DNA of 64,000 nt from Rathayibacter sp. VKM Ac-2804 (GCF_009866655.1 NZ_CP047420.1:3968001-4032000), one strand, 5' to 3'. Shown: positions 26,094-35,230, numbered from the stretch's first letter. A program made the numbers and translations. The notes: generated by a model from the letters alone, not told the origin.

Positions 26094-27317
26094 TCAGCGC
26101 AGGGAGTCGAGGACGGCCTCCAGCTCGTCGACGGCGAAGTCGATCTCGGCGGCGGTGACGACGATCGGCGGGGCGAGGCGGATCGTCGAGCCGTGGGTGT
26201 CCTTGGCCAGGACGCCGCGGGCCATCAGGGCCTCGCAGACGGCGCGGCCCGAGGCGAGAGCGGGGTCGATGTCGATGCCGGCCCAGAGTCCGGCGCCGCG
26301 GACGGCGACCACGCCGCGCCCGATGAGCGCGGTGAGGCGGGCGTGCAGCTGCGCGCCGCGCTCGCGGGCCAGCGCCTGGTACTCGCCGGTCGCGAGCAGC
26401 TCGACGACCGCGAGGCCGACGGCGGCGGCGAGCGGGTTGCCGCCGAAGGTCGAGCCGTGCTGGCCGGGCTGGAGCACGCCGAGCACGTCGGCGTTCGCGA
26501 CGACCGCCGACACCGGCACGATGCCGCCGCCGAGCGCCTTGCCCAGCAGGTAGACGTCCGGGACGACGTCGACGAGGTCGCAGGCGAAGGTCGCACCGGT
26601 GCGGCCGAGGCCGGACTGGATCTCGTCGGCGATGAAGAGGACGTTGTGCCGGGCGGTGATCTCGCGGACGGCGGGGAGGTAGTCGGCCGGCGGGACGACG
26701 ATGCCCGCCTCGCCCTGGATCGGCTCGATCAGCACGGCGACGGTGTCCTCGTCGATCGCGGCCTCGAGGGCCGCCGCGTCGCCGAAGGGCACCGTGCGGA
26801 AGCCGGGCGTGAACGGCGCGAAGCCGTCGCGCGCCTCCGCGTCGTCGCTGAAGGAGATGATCGTGGTGGTGCGGCCGTGGAAGTTGCCGGCCGCGACGAT
26901 GATGTTCGCGCGGCCCGGCGCGACGCCCTTCACCCGGTAGCCCCAGGCGCGGGCGACCTTGATGCCGGACTCGACCGCCTCGGCGCCCGTGTTCATCGGC
27001 AGGACCATGTCCTTGCCGGCGAGGGCGGCGAGCGCCGTCACGAACGGGCCGAGCTTGTCGTTGTGGAACGCGCGGCTGGTGAGGGTCACCCGCGAGAGCT
27101 GGGCGCGCGCGGCGTCCAGCAGCACCGGGTGCGAGTGGCCGAAGTTGACGGCGGAGTAGGCGGCGAGGCAGTCGAGGTAGCGGCGCCCCTCGACATCGGT
27201 GATCCACGCGCCCTCGCCGGTCGCGGCGACGACGGGCAGCGGGTGGTAGTTGTGCGCGGCGTGCGCCTCCTCCGCGGCGATCAGCTCGGCGGAACGGTCG
27301 GTCTCGGTGATGCTCAT
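26094..27317 (-). CDS. rocD: Ornithine--oxo-acid transaminase
   Basis: This 407-aa PLP enzyme of class-III aminotransferases converts ornithine and 2-oxoglutarate to glutamate semialdehyde and glutamate. Visible are the N-terminal NYHPLPVV typical of ornithine aminotransferase, the PLP-phosphate loop MNTGAEAVE, the ADEIQSGLGRTG segment and the Schiff-base Lys in LLGKALGGG. The preceding gene makes citrulline plus dimethylamine from methylated arginines, or belongs to arginine breakdown, so the pair channels arginine derivatives to glutamate. A palindromic repeat separates them. Confidence 0.92.
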   Translation of the reverse strand: MSITETDRSAELIAAEEAHAAHNYHPLPVVAATGEGAWITDVEGRRYLDCLAAYSAVNFGHSHPVLLDAARAQLSRVTLTSRAFHNDKLGPFVTALAALAGKDMVLPMNTGAEAVESGIKVARAWGYRVKGVAPGRANIIVAAGNFHGRTTTIISFSDDAEARDGFAPFTPGFRTVPFGDAAALEAAIDEDTVAVLIEPIQGEAGIVVPPADYLPAVREITARHNVLFIADEIQSGLGRTGATFACDLVDVVPDVYLLGKALGGGIVPVSAVVANADVLGVLQPGQHGSTFGGNPLAAAVGLAVVELLATGEYQALARERGAQLHARLTALIGRGVVAVRGAGLWAGIDIDPALASGRAVCEALMARGVLAKDTHGSTIRLAPPIVVTAAEIDFAVDELEAVLDSLR

Positions 27318-27340
27318 GTCGTGCCTCCTGAGGACGATCG

Positions 27341-27395
27341 ACTCCTCAAGAGTCGTCGTACTCGAGTGCCGAGTACGACGACTTTTGGAGAGTGG
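27341..27395. repeat. 54-60-bp palindromic element, copy 4 (GTCGTCG subtype, inverted)
   Basis: Reverse orientation relative to copies 1-3: ACTCCTCAAGAGTCGTCG on the left and CGACGACTTTTGGAGAGTGG on the right. It sits inside the ddaH-rocD transcription unit, 24 bp before the rocD start, so it would be part of the message. Confidence 0.88.
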
Positions 27396-27416
27396 GTGAG
27401 GGAGAAGGGGGGCGGC

Positions 27417-28253
27417 TCAGCGCCGCAGCTCGAGGGTGCAGCACTTCACGCCGCCGCCCCCGAGCAGCAGCTCGGACAGGTCGACGCCGATCGGGTTGTA
27501 GCCGCGCTCGCGCAGCTGGCGCTCGAAGCCGACCGCGCGCGAGGCGATGACGACGTTCAGGCCGTCGGAGAAGGAGTTGAGGCCGAGGACGGACGCGTCC
27601 TCCTCCGAGACCAGGATCGCGTCGGGGTAGAGCTCGCGCAGGACGCGGTTGCCCTCCTCGCTGAACGCGCTCGGCAGGTAGGCGATGTTCGTGTCGTCGA
27701 GCACGGCGATCGCGGTGTCGAGGTGGTAGAACGACGGGTTCACCAGCTCGAGGGTGACGACCTCGCGGCCGAAGATCCGGGCGACCTCGGCGTGCGAGTC
27801 GGAGGCGGAGCGGAAGCCGGTGCCGGCGAGGATCCGCTCGCCGACGAGGAGGAAGTCGCCCTCGCCCTCGTTGACCTCCTCGGGCACGCGCACGTCGAAG
27901 CCGGCGCCGCGGAACCAGTCCATGTAGGCGGGGCCCTCGGGCTGGCGCTCGGGGTAGGTGAAGGAGGCGCCGTAGGCGATGCCGTCGATCACGAAGCCGC
28001 CGTTCGCGGCGTAGACCATGTCGGGCAGGCCGGCCTCAGGCTCGATCAGCTGCACGTCGAAGCCGAGCCCGACGTAGGTGTCGTACAGCGTCTGCCACTG
28101 GCGCACGGCGAGGGCGGTGTCGGTGGGGACCTGCGGGTCCATCCACGGGTTGATGCGGTAGACGACGGTGAAGTGCTCGGGGCGGCACATCAGGATCGTC
28201 TTGGAGACGGCGGTCCGGGTCGGGGCGGTGGCGAGCACGGCGGTGTCGGTCAT
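27417..28253 (-). CDS. ddaH: Dimethylargininase (DDAH-type amidinohydrolase)
   Basis: This 278-aa pentein enzyme hydrolyses dimethylarginine to citrulline. The amidinotransferase fold motifs are visible: MVYAANGGFV near the start of the catalytic region, EGEGDFL, the catalytic His in NPSFYHLDTA and the active Cys in GGGGVKCCTLELRR at the very C-terminus. Paired with rocD as is common in actinobacteria. AGGAGG with good spacing supports ATG 28253. Arginine deiminase-like activity remains a possibility. Confidence 0.9.
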   Translation of the reverse strand: MTDTAVLATAPTRTAVSKTILMCRPEHFTVVYRINPWMDPQVPTDTALAVRQWQTLYDTYVGLGFDVQLIEPEAGLPDMVYAANGGFVIDGIAYGASFTYPERQPEGPAYMDWFRGAGFDVRVPEEVNEGEGDFLLVGERILAGTGFRSASDSHAEVARIFGREVVTLELVNPSFYHLDTAIAVLDDTNIAYLPSAFSEEGNRVLRELYPDAILVSEEDASVLGLNSFSDGLNVVIASRAVGFERQLRERGYNPIGVDLSELLLGGGGVKCCTLELRR

Positions 28254-28522
28254 TCGAGTCCTCCTGCGAAAGGATGCGGATGAGCGGACCGGGTCCAGTG
28301 GCTCCGTCCCCCGCACGGCGGGGTGGAGCACGCTCGCAGCCAGTCTCCCACGCGCAGATCCTGCGATTTCCGCCAGGAGACGCACGGAATCGCTCACTTT
28401 CGGAGTCCTGCGCGCAGGATCGCAGCGGCGAGGCGCTCCAGGCCGCGGAGGGGTGGATCGACGATCCGTGGCACGGGCGCCGCGGCCGGGGTAGAACGGG
28501 AGTACCGACGAGAGGCGGCTCC
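28254..28522. other. Divergent region between ddaH and XRE regulator
   Basis: No gene is seen. Related stretches GCGCAGATCCTGCG (28351 region) and GCGCGCAGGATCGC (28410 region) form an inverted pair about 60 bp apart, possibly Lrp/AsnC-type or XRE sites. Confidence 0.35.
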
Positions 28523-29356
28523 GTGATCGATCGCGACGGCCTGGCGATGTTCCTCCGACTCCGCCGCGAGGCGCTGCAGCCCGAGGACGTCGGGCTCACC
28601 CGCGGTCCGCGCCGCCGCACCGCAGGGCTGCGGCGCGAGGAGGCGGCCGCGCTCTGCCACATGTCGACCGACTACTACGCTCGGCTCGAGCGCGGCACCG
28701 GGCCGCAGCCGTCGGAGCAGATGATCGCGTCGATCGCGCAGGGGCTGCACCTCTCGCTCGGCGAGCGCGACCACGTCTTCCGCCTCGCCGGTCACCGCCC
28801 GCCCGCCCGGGGCAGCGCGGGCGAGCACATCGAGCCCGGCCTGCTGCGGATCCTCGACCGGTTGCGCGACACCCCCGCCGAGATCGTCACCGAGCTGGGC
28901 GAGACGCTCCGGCAGACCCCGCTCGGCGCGGCACTGCTGGGCGACGCCTCGCTCCGCACCGGCGCCGAGCGCAGCCTCGGCTACCGCTGGTTCACCGAGT
29001 CCGCGGCGCGGGAGGCGTATCCGGAGGAGGAGCGGGCGCAGCTCTCGCGGGTCTACGTGGCGGGGCTGCGCGAGCTCGCGACCCTGCGCGGCCCCGGCTC
29101 GCGGGCGGCGGAGCTCGCCGCTCTCGTGGCGGGCCGGAGCGAGGAGTTCCGGGCGCTCTGGGCCGAGCACCAGGTCGGGCTCCGGCCGCCGGCGATCAAG
29201 CGCTTCCGGCATGCGACGGTCGGGCTGCTCGAGCTGGAGTGCCAGACGCTGCTCGATCCGGAGCAGTCGCACCGGCTCCTCGTCTACACGGCGGTGCCGG
29301 GGAGCGAGAGCGCGGGGAAGCTGGAGCTGCTCGCGGTGGTGGGCGCTCCGGTCTGA
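28523..29356 (+). CDS. XRE-family regulator with MmyB-like ligand domain
   Basis: This 277-aa protein is a paralog of the gene at 8019: [31 protein letters not shown] (33-60) and a C-terminal MmyB-like part with [11 protein letters not shown] and [15 protein letters not shown] 28523 has GAGAGG upstream. It is transcribed toward an SDR gene 165 bp downstream, and so repeats the regulator-SDR pairing at 8-9.6 kb but in tandem rather than divergent order. Confidence 0.9.
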   Translation: MIDRDGLAMFLRLRREALQPEDVGLTRGPRRRTAGLRREEAAALCHMSTDYYARLERGTGPQPSEQMIASIAQGLHLSLGERDHVFRLAGHRPPARGSAGEHIEPGLLRILDRLRDTPAEIVTELGETLRQTPLGAALLGDASLRTGAERSLGYRWFTESAAREAYPEEERAQLSRVYVAGLRELATLRGPGSRAAELAALVAGRSEEFRALWAEHQVGLRPPAIKRFRHATVGLLELECQTLLDPEQSHRLLVYTAVPGSESAGKLELLAVVGAPV

Positions 29357-29520
29357 GCGGCGGGCGGCGGGCCGGTGGCGGCGGGTGCGGGACCGCAGCC
29401 GTGCGTCGCAGCGGTGGACCCCGCATCGGTGGATCGGCGGGCCCTGCCTCCGCTCGCCGGATCGGCCGAGCATGGGACGCACACCGACCAGCGACCGCCC
29501 ACCGGCACCGAGGAGTCCCC

Positions 29521-30432
29521 ATGACCCGCAGCATCCCGATCCCCGACCTGTCCGGTCGGCTCGCCGTCGTCACCGGCGCGAGCGACGGCATCGGCCGCGT
29601 GATCGCCACCCGGCTCGCCGCGGCCGGCGCCGAGCTGGTCCTGCCCGTGCGCTCGGCGGCGAAGGGCGAGGCGGCCGCGGCGGGGATCCGGCGCTCGACG
29701 CCCGGCGCCGTCGTGAGCACGCGCCCGCTCGACCTCTCCTCCCTCCGCTCGGTGTCCGCGCTCGCCGAGGGCCTGCTGGCCGGCGGCCGCCCGATCGACC
29801 TGCTCGTGAACAACGCCGGCGTGATGCAGCCGCCGCAGCGGCAGGTGACGGAGGACGGCTTCGAGCTGCAGTTCGGCACGAACCACCTCGGCCACTTCGC
29901 GCTGACGCTCGGCCTGCTGCCGCTGCTCGCGAACGCCCGCGTCGTGCACCAGACGAGCATCGCCGCGCGCAGCGGAGCGATCGCCTGGGACGACCTCGAC
30001 GGCGCCCGCGAGTACGACGCGATGCGCTCCTACGTGCAGTCGAAGATCGCGGTCGGCCTCTTCGCCCGCGAGCTGGAGGCCCGGAGCGCCGCGGCCGGCT
30101 GGGGAGTGACGAGCACCCTCGCGCACCCCGGCGTCTCGCCGACGAACCTGCTGGCGGCGCAGCCCGGCCTCGGCCGCACGGAGCAGGTGCGGGGCCGCGG
30201 CCTGATCGTGCTGCTCGCGCGGCTGGGCATCGCCGGCACCGTCGAGAGCGCCGCGCAGCCCGCCCTGCTGGCGGCCACCGCTCCTGACGGCGGCGGGTTC
30301 TACGGCCCGACCCGGCTGATCGGCGGGCCGGCGGCGCGCCGCACCCCCTGGGCACCGCTGCGCAGCGCCGACGACGCCCGCCGCCTCTGGGACGTCTCGG
30401 AGCAGCTGACGGGCGTGCGCTCCCCGGCGTGA
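29521..30432 (+). CDS. Short-chain dehydrogenase/reductase, WW-domain/retinol-DH-like group
   Basis: This 303-aa SDR has TGASDGIG (18-25), [11 protein letters not shown] (98-108), catalytic Tyr/Lys in YVQSK (171-175) and the NHLGHFALT motif typical of the retinol-dehydrogenase-like branch. Most likely controlled by the MmyB-type regulator just upstream. Substrate unknown. Confidence 0.88.
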   Translation: MTRSIPIPDLSGRLAVVTGASDGIGRVIATRLAAAGAELVLPVRSAAKGEAAAAGIRRSTPGAVVSTRPLDLSSLRSVSALAEGLLAGGRPIDLLVNNAGVMQPPQRQVTEDGFELQFGTNHLGHFALTLGLLPLLANARVVHQTSIAARSGAIAWDDLDGAREYDAMRSYVQSKIAVGLFARELEARSAAAGWGVTSTLAHPGVSPTNLLAAQPGLGRTEQVRGRGLIVLLARLGIAGTVESAAQPALLAATAPDGGGFYGPTRLIGGPAARRTPWAPLRSADDARRLWDVSEQLTGVRSPA

Positions 30433-30440
30433 GGGCGCGT

Positions 30441-30483
30441 GGATCTCGATACGCCCGCTGCGCGGGCTGGTCGATCAGCATGG
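30441..30483. repeat. 40-bp-family repeat, single full copy
   Basis: GGATCTCGATACGCCCGCTG...TGGTCGATCAGCATGG, 8 bp after the SDR stop. It has the inverse orientation relative to the array at 4.4 kb. Confidence 0.88.
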
Positions 30484-30590
30484 CGCGCCGCCGCGGCCGC
30501 GGCCGCCATGGGGCCGCCGATCCGCGCCGGGCCCCCGGATGGGGGTCTGCAGGGGCGGGGCCGCGAGAGTTCTCGAGGCACCCTGGCAGC

Positions 30591-30596
30591 TAGCAT
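30591..30596 (+). promoter_or_regulatory. Putative -10 (TAGCAT) of CWB2 gene 1
   Basis: TAGCATTC occurs here and again at 32472-32479 before the second CWB2 gene, in each case 10-11 bp before a GTG codon that opens a short leader ORF. Spacing implies transcripts starting at or near that GTG. Confidence 0.55.
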
Positions 30597-30605
30597 TCAG
30601 GCACC

Positions 30606-30653
30606 GTGTCCGCCCGCGGTCCGCCGCGGATCCTCTCGAAAGATCTGCCGTGA
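30606..30653 (+). CDS. 15-aa leader ORF coupled to CWB2 gene 1
   Basis: GTG 30606 begins VSARGPPRILSKDLP and its TGA overlaps the CWB2 start in GTGA. The paralog at 32529 has the same arrangement and a related VSAAARR... start, so the organisation is conserved in both duplicates. It is probably leaderless and could deliver ribosomes to the main frame. Confidence 0.5.
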   Translation: MSARGPPRILSKDLP

Positions 30654-32404
30654 CTCCTCGCCGCCGTCGGCCGCTCGCTCCTCTCACCGCACTCGGCGTC
30701 TCCGCCGTGCTGCTCACCGGCCTCGCCGCCGGTCCGGCGCAGGCGCAGGAGGACGGCCCAGTCGGCGCCGCGACGCCGACCGCGAGCACCGACGCGTTCG
30801 ACCGCGCGCTGTCGAACGCGAAGACGCAGCGCGACGCCGTCGCCGCCGACCCGGCCGCCGAGATCGTCCTCTCCGGCACCATCTCGCTGAAGGACACCGA
30901 CGAGGCGCACCCCGCCCCGACCGGAGCCGCCTACCGCCTCCGCGTCGAGAACGGCGCGGGCACCGAGATCCGCACGATCGCCACCGAGGCCGCCTTCTCG
31001 CTCACCCTCCCGGGCGGCGAGGCCTACTACCTCCTCGCCTCGGTCGACGGCGACCCCAGCTGGTACCCGACCTGGTTCGGCGACACCCCGATCGACGTCG
31101 AGGCGGACGGCATCGGCGAGTCCCGGACCGACGTCGCGATCAGCCTCCCCCGCGCGACCGCCGCCTCCGGCACCGTCACCGCCGCCGCGGTCTCCGGCGT
31201 CTCGACCACCTCGTTCGTCGTGCAGCCCTACTGGTACGAGCGCGCGTCCAAGGCCTACTACCCGTTCGCCGAGGTCCGCACCTCCGGTCTCCCGGGCGCG
31301 GCCGACGCGTGGACCACCGCCCAGGAGGCGCTCCCCGCCGGCGAGTGGGTCTTCCGCCTCGCCGAGCCCGGCTACCCGTCCTACGACGACCAGTACTTCT
31401 CGAACCTTCCCCGCCTGAACGGCGCGGCGATCGTCCCCGTCCCCGCCGCCGGCCGCACCGGCGTCGACTTCACCCCGACCGCGTACGTGTCCGAGGTCGG
31501 GCGCCTGCAGGGCGACGATCGCATCGCGACCGCCATCGCGGTGACCAGGGCCTACTTCCCCGACGACCTCCCCGTCCTCTACGTCGCGAGCGGCGAGAAG
31601 TGGGCGGACGCCCTCAGCGCCGGCCCCGCGGCCGCGACGCAGGACGGCGCCCTCCTCCTGACCAACCGCGACGACGTCCCCGACGTCCTCGCCGCCGAGA
31701 TCACGCGCCTCTCGCCGAGGAGGATCGTCGTCGTCGGCGACGCGTTCTCGGTCTCCGACGCCGTCTACGACCGGCTCGCCACCTTCGCCCCGGCCATCAC
31801 CCGCATCGCCGGCTCCGACCGCTACGACACCTCGCGGAAGATCGTCGAGAACGCCTTCCCCACGCCCGGCTTCGGCACCGTGTTCCTCGCCACCGGCGGC
31901 AACTTCCCCGACGCCCTGTCGGTCGCGCCGATCGCCGGCCGCACCGACCAGCCGGTGCTCCTCGTCGACGGAGCGCAGCCCGCTCTCGGTGAGCCGACCC
32001 GGGCCGCGATCGACCGCCTCGACGCCGGCCGCGGCCAGCTCATCGGCGGCACGAACACGATCTCGAGCGGCATCGAGTCCGAGCTCCGGGCCTCGGGCCT
32101 CACCGGCACTGTGAACCGCATCGCGGGCACCGACCGGCACGACACCAGCCGCCTGCTCAACGCGGCCTACCCGCCCTCGCCGCTCGTCGACACCGCCTTC
32201 CTCGCGTCGGCGACCGGCTTCGCCGACGCCCTCGCGGCCGGCCCGGCCGCCGCCTCGATCGGCGCCCCGCTCTACCTGAGCGAGCCGAACTGCGTCCCCG
32301 CCCTGACCCGCCGGGCGATGCAGGGCCAGGACCTCGACCGGATCTTCCTGCTCGGCAGCGTGCGCACGCTCTCCGCCGACGTGGCCTCGCTCCGCGGCTG
32401 CTGA
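30650..32404 (+). CDS. Secreted cell-wall-binding repeat (CWB2) protein 1
   Basis: This 584-aa protein has a Sec signal peptide (TPRRRRPLAPLTALG..., cleavage near AQA) and a 230-residue Ig/carboxypeptidase-regulatory-like part with AYRLRVENGAGTEIR, and then three CWB2 (PF04122) repeats: RLQGDDRIATA..., RIAGSDRYDTSRK..., RIAGTDRHDTSRL.... CWB2 repeats bind anionic wall polymers. The next gene is a shorter paralog lacking the first part. The GTG start is set by the GTGA overlap. Confidence 0.9.
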   Translation: MTPRRRRPLAPLTALGVSAVLLTGLAAGPAQAQEDGPVGAATPTASTDAFDRALSNAKTQRDAVAADPAAEIVLSGTISLKDTDEAHPAPTGAAYRLRVENGAGTEIRTIATEAAFSLTLPGGEAYYLLASVDGDPSWYPTWFGDTPIDVEADGIGESRTDVAISLPRATAASGTVTAAAVSGVSTTSFVVQPYWYERASKAYYPFAEVRTSGLPGAADAWTTAQEALPAGEWVFRLAEPGYPSYDDQYFSNLPRLNGAAIVPVPAAGRTGVDFTPTAYVSEVGRLQGDDRIATAIAVTRAYFPDDLPVLYVASGEKWADALSAGPAAATQDGALLLTNRDDVPDVLAAEITRLSPRRIVVVGDAFSVSDAVYDRLATFAPAITRIAGSDRYDTSRKIVENAFPTPGFGTVFLATGGNFPDALSVAPIAGRTDQPVLLVDGAQPALGEPTRAAIDRLDAGRGQLIGGTNTISSGIESELRASGLTGTVNRIAGTDRHDTSRLLNAAYPPSPLVDTAFLASATGFADALAAGPAAASIGAPLYLSEPNCVPALTRRAMQGQDLDRIFLLGSVRTLSADVASLRGC

Positions 32405-32487
32405 CGCCGGGCCCGGGAAGCACCCCGCGAACGCGCCCCGGGCGGGGGACCACTCCTCCGACCGGGGCCGTTAGCATTCGAACCATC

Positions 32488-32532
32488 GTGTCCGCCGCGG
32501 CCCGCCGCGCTCAACGGAAAGCCACACTGTGA
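32488..32532 (+). CDS. 14-aa leader ORF coupled to CWB2 gene 2
   Basis: GTG 32488 reads VSAAARRAQRKATL, and its TGA overlaps the GTG of the main gene (32529). TAGCAT at 32472-32477 lies 11 bp before. Same design as at 30606. Arg-rich. Confidence 0.5.
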   Translation: MSAAARRAQRKATL

Positions 32533-33893
32533 CTCCTCGACGCCGCCGTTCCTCAGCGCTCCCGCTCGCCCTCTCCACGCTCGCGGTCGGCGCCCTCGCC
32601 GTCACGGGCCTCGTCGCCGGGCCCGCCTCCGCCGCGACGGCCGCCGACGGCGCGATCAGCGGCACCGTCACCGCGCCCGCCGTCGCCGGCTCGCACCGCT
32701 TCGTGGTGCAGGCCTGGGACATCGACGGCGACCCGAGGGACGCGGACCTCGTCGCCTCGACCGAGACGACCCTCGGCGCAGGAGCGGCGGGTGGCTACAC
32801 CCTCACCGGCCTGGAGAACGGCTCGTACGTCGTCCGCGTGGTCGAGAAGCCGACCGGCTCAGCGGTCCCCACCGTCGGCGACCAGTTCTGGCAGCGCACC
32901 GACTGGGTGGGCGACTCGACGGAGGTCGCCGTCAGCGGCGGCCCGGTCACGGCCGTCGACTTCGCGCCCGAGCCCTGGTCCTTCTCCTCGATCCGCATCT
33001 CCGGCAGCGACCGCTACGGCACCTCCGTCGCGACGACGCAGTCGGTCGCGCCCGGCGTGCCGGTGCTCTACGTCGCGAGCGGCGGCGGCTGGGCGGACGC
33101 GCTCAGCGCCGGTCCGGCCGCCGCGGTCCAGGGCGGCGCCCTGCTGCTGACCGACCCGGATCAGCTCTTCCCCGTCACGCGCGCCGAGATCCAGCGGCTC
33201 GCCCCGAAGAAGGTCGTCGTCGTCGGCAGCGACCTGACCGTCTCACCGGCCGTCTTCCAGGCGATCGACGCCGTCGCCGGCTCGGTCGTGCGCATCGGCG
33301 GCACCGACCGCTACGACACCTCGCGCCTGCTCGTCGCGGACGCGTTCCCCGCCGGCTCGGCCGACGAGGTCTTCCTCGCCACGGGCGGCAACTTCCCCGA
33401 CGCACTCTCGGTCGCGCCGGTCGCCGGCCGCCTTGGCGAGCCCGTGCTCCTGGTCGACGGCGCGGAGCCCGACCTCGACGCGGCCAGCCGCACGGCGATC
33501 TCCCGCCTCGACCCGGCGACCGCCGTCGTGATCGGCCAGGAGCCCTCGATCTCCGCGGGCATCCAGGCCCAGCTCGTCTCGTCGGGCGTGGTCGACGGAA
33601 CGGAGCGGATCGGCGGCGAGAGCCGCTACGCCACCAGCCGCCTGGTCAACGAGGCCTACGCCCCGGCCGAGCTCACCGACACGACCTTCCTCGCCTCGGG
33701 CGAGGGCTTCGCCGACGCGCTGTCCGGAGCGACGGCCGCCGCCGCGAACGGCTCGCCGATCTCGCTGAGCCGGCCCGCCTGCGTCCCGGCCGAGACGGTC
33801 GACTCGCTGAAGCGCCTGCACCTCGACTACGCGACCGTCCTCGGCAGCGAGCTCACGCTCTCGTCCGCGGTCGCCAAGGTCGCGGCCTGCTGA
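32529..33893 (+). CDS. Secreted cell-wall-binding repeat (CWB2) protein 2
   Basis: This 454-aa paralog has a signal peptide ending near AGPASAA, a short beta domain (VAGSHRFVVQAWDIDGDPRDADLV, SDGs), and three CWB2 repeats starting at RISGSDRYGTS, RIGGTDRYDTSRL and RIGGESRYATSRL. It lacks the longer N-terminal domain of protein 1. Shared leader and promoter indicate a tandem duplication including the regulatory region. Confidence 0.9.
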   Translation: MTPRRRRSSALPLALSTLAVGALAVTGLVAGPASAATAADGAISGTVTAPAVAGSHRFVVQAWDIDGDPRDADLVASTETTLGAGAAGGYTLTGLENGSYVVRVVEKPTGSAVPTVGDQFWQRTDWVGDSTEVAVSGGPVTAVDFAPEPWSFSSIRISGSDRYGTSVATTQSVAPGVPVLYVASGGGWADALSAGPAAAVQGGALLLTDPDQLFPVTRAEIQRLAPKKVVVVGSDLTVSPAVFQAIDAVAGSVVRIGGTDRYDTSRLLVADAFPAGSADEVFLATGGNFPDALSVAPVAGRLGEPVLLVDGAEPDLDAASRTAISRLDPATAVVIGQEPSISAGIQAQLVSSGVVDGTERIGGESRYATSRLVNEAYAPAELTDTTFLASGEGFADALSGATAAAANGSPISLSRPACVPAETVDSLKRLHLDYATVLGSELTLSSAVAKVAAC

Positions 33894-33897
33894 CCCG

Positions 33898-34812
33898 GTG
33901 ACCTCCGCAGCGCAGAGCCGCGCCCTCCTCCTCGGCATCGAGACCGGCGGCACCAAGGTCGTCGCCGCGGTCGCCGGCCTCGACGACCCCGAGCGGATCC
34001 TCGCGAAGACGACCCTGCCCACCCGCGGACCCGCGGAGACCCTCGGCGACCTCGCCGCGTTCACCCGCGACCACGGCGTCGAGGGCACGATCGCCGCGAT
34101 CGGCGTCGCCTCGTTCGGCCCGCTCGACATCGACCCCGCCTCCCTCAGCTACGGCCGGCTCACCTCCACGCCCAAGCTCGGCTGGGAGGGCGCCGACGTG
34201 CTGTCCCCGCTCGAGGCCGCGGCGCCCGGCGCGCGCACCGCCCTCGTGACCGACGTCAACGGCGCCGCCCTCGGCGAGGCGCGCTGGGGTGCCGGGCAGG
34301 GCGAGCCCGACTTCGTCTACCTCACGGTCGGCACGGGAGTCGGCGGCGGCATCATCGCCGGCGGACGCCTGCTCGCCGGCAGCGGCTGGCCCGAGGTGGC
34401 GCACGTGCTGCCGCGCCGGCACCCGGAGGACCGCTTCGAGGGCACCTGCCCGTTCCACGGCGACTGCCTCGAGGGGCTCGTCGCCGGCCCGGCGATCTCG
34501 GCGCGCTGGGGTGTGGACGGCTCGAGCCTCGGCCCCGAGGACGCGGCGGCGAATCTGCGCATCAGCTCGTTCTACCTAGCGCAGCTCGTCACGACGCTCG
34601 CCTACGTCGCGGGCGTCCGCCTCGCGATCGTCGGCGGCGGCGTCGCCAAGACCCCCGGCCTGCTCGCGGCCACCGAGGCGGAGGTGGAGCGCCTGATGGG
34701 CGCTCCCGGCGCGAACGGCACCGGCGGAGGCCGCCTGCGCCTGGTCCCCCCGGCGCTCGGCGACGAGGCCGGCGTCCGAGGCGCCCTCTCCCTCGCGGAG
34801 TCCCTGCTCTGA
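33898..34812 (+). CDS. ROK-family fructokinase-like sugar kinase
   Basis: This 304-aa kinase has the ATP phosphate motif IETGGTKVVAAV (13-24), the ROK Zn motif CPFHGDCLEGL near 183-193, the catalytic DVNGAALGEARWG Asp, and VGTGVGGGIIAGG. The sequence agrees with the fructokinase/mannokinase branch. GTG 33898 follows the CWB2 stop by 4 bp, so it may be cotranscribed with a wall protein, which is odd for a sugar kinase. Confidence 0.88.
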   Translation: MTSAAQSRALLLGIETGGTKVVAAVAGLDDPERILAKTTLPTRGPAETLGDLAAFTRDHGVEGTIAAIGVASFGPLDIDPASLSYGRLTSTPKLGWEGADVLSPLEAAAPGARTALVTDVNGAALGEARWGAGQGEPDFVYLTVGTGVGGGIIAGGRLLAGSGWPEVAHVLPRRHPEDRFEGTCPFHGDCLEGLVAGPAISARWGVDGSSLGPEDAAANLRISSFYLAQLVTTLAYVAGVRLAIVGGGVAKTPGLLAATEAEVERLMGAPGANGTGGGRLRLVPPALGDEAGVRGALSLAESLL

Positions 34813-34819
34813 CCCCCCT

Positions 34820-34882
34820 CCGCGAGATGCCACTCGGGTACGCGACACGCCGTGGAAGGCGTACCCGAGTGGCATCTCGCGG
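34820..34882. repeat. 63-bp palindromic element, copy F (compensatory variant)
   Basis: The left arm reads CACTCGGGTACGCG instead of CACTTGTGTACGCG, and the right arm is changed to match: CGTACCCGAGTGG instead of CGTGCACAAGTGG. Stem pairing is kept at both altered positions. It sits between convergent genes, 7 bp after the ROK stop. Confidence 0.92.
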
Positions 34883-34895
34883 GAGGGAGTGGGGA

Positions 34896-35230
34896 CTAGA
34901 GGGCGTCGAGGTCGTGGAGGGCCGCCAGCGCGCGGGCGAGGCGGGCGGGCTCGGGCTCGTCCCACCACTTCGGGCCGCGCTCGCCGAGGCCGTGCTTGGC
35001 CAGGCCGGTCCGCCGGCGGGCGGCGGCGACCGCGGCCTCGTCGCCGGCCTTCTTCGCCGTGCGGACGCCGGAGCGGCCGCGGCCGAGGTGCGACTTCAGC
35101 GCCGCGACGACGTCCTCGGGGAGGCTCGGGTCGGTGCGGCGCCAGCGGCGGCCGTTCACGACCAGCCAGCGTCCGTCGTCGGTGGGTCCGTCGTCGAGCG
35201 GTCCGTCGCCGGCGGGCCCGTCCTCCGTGC

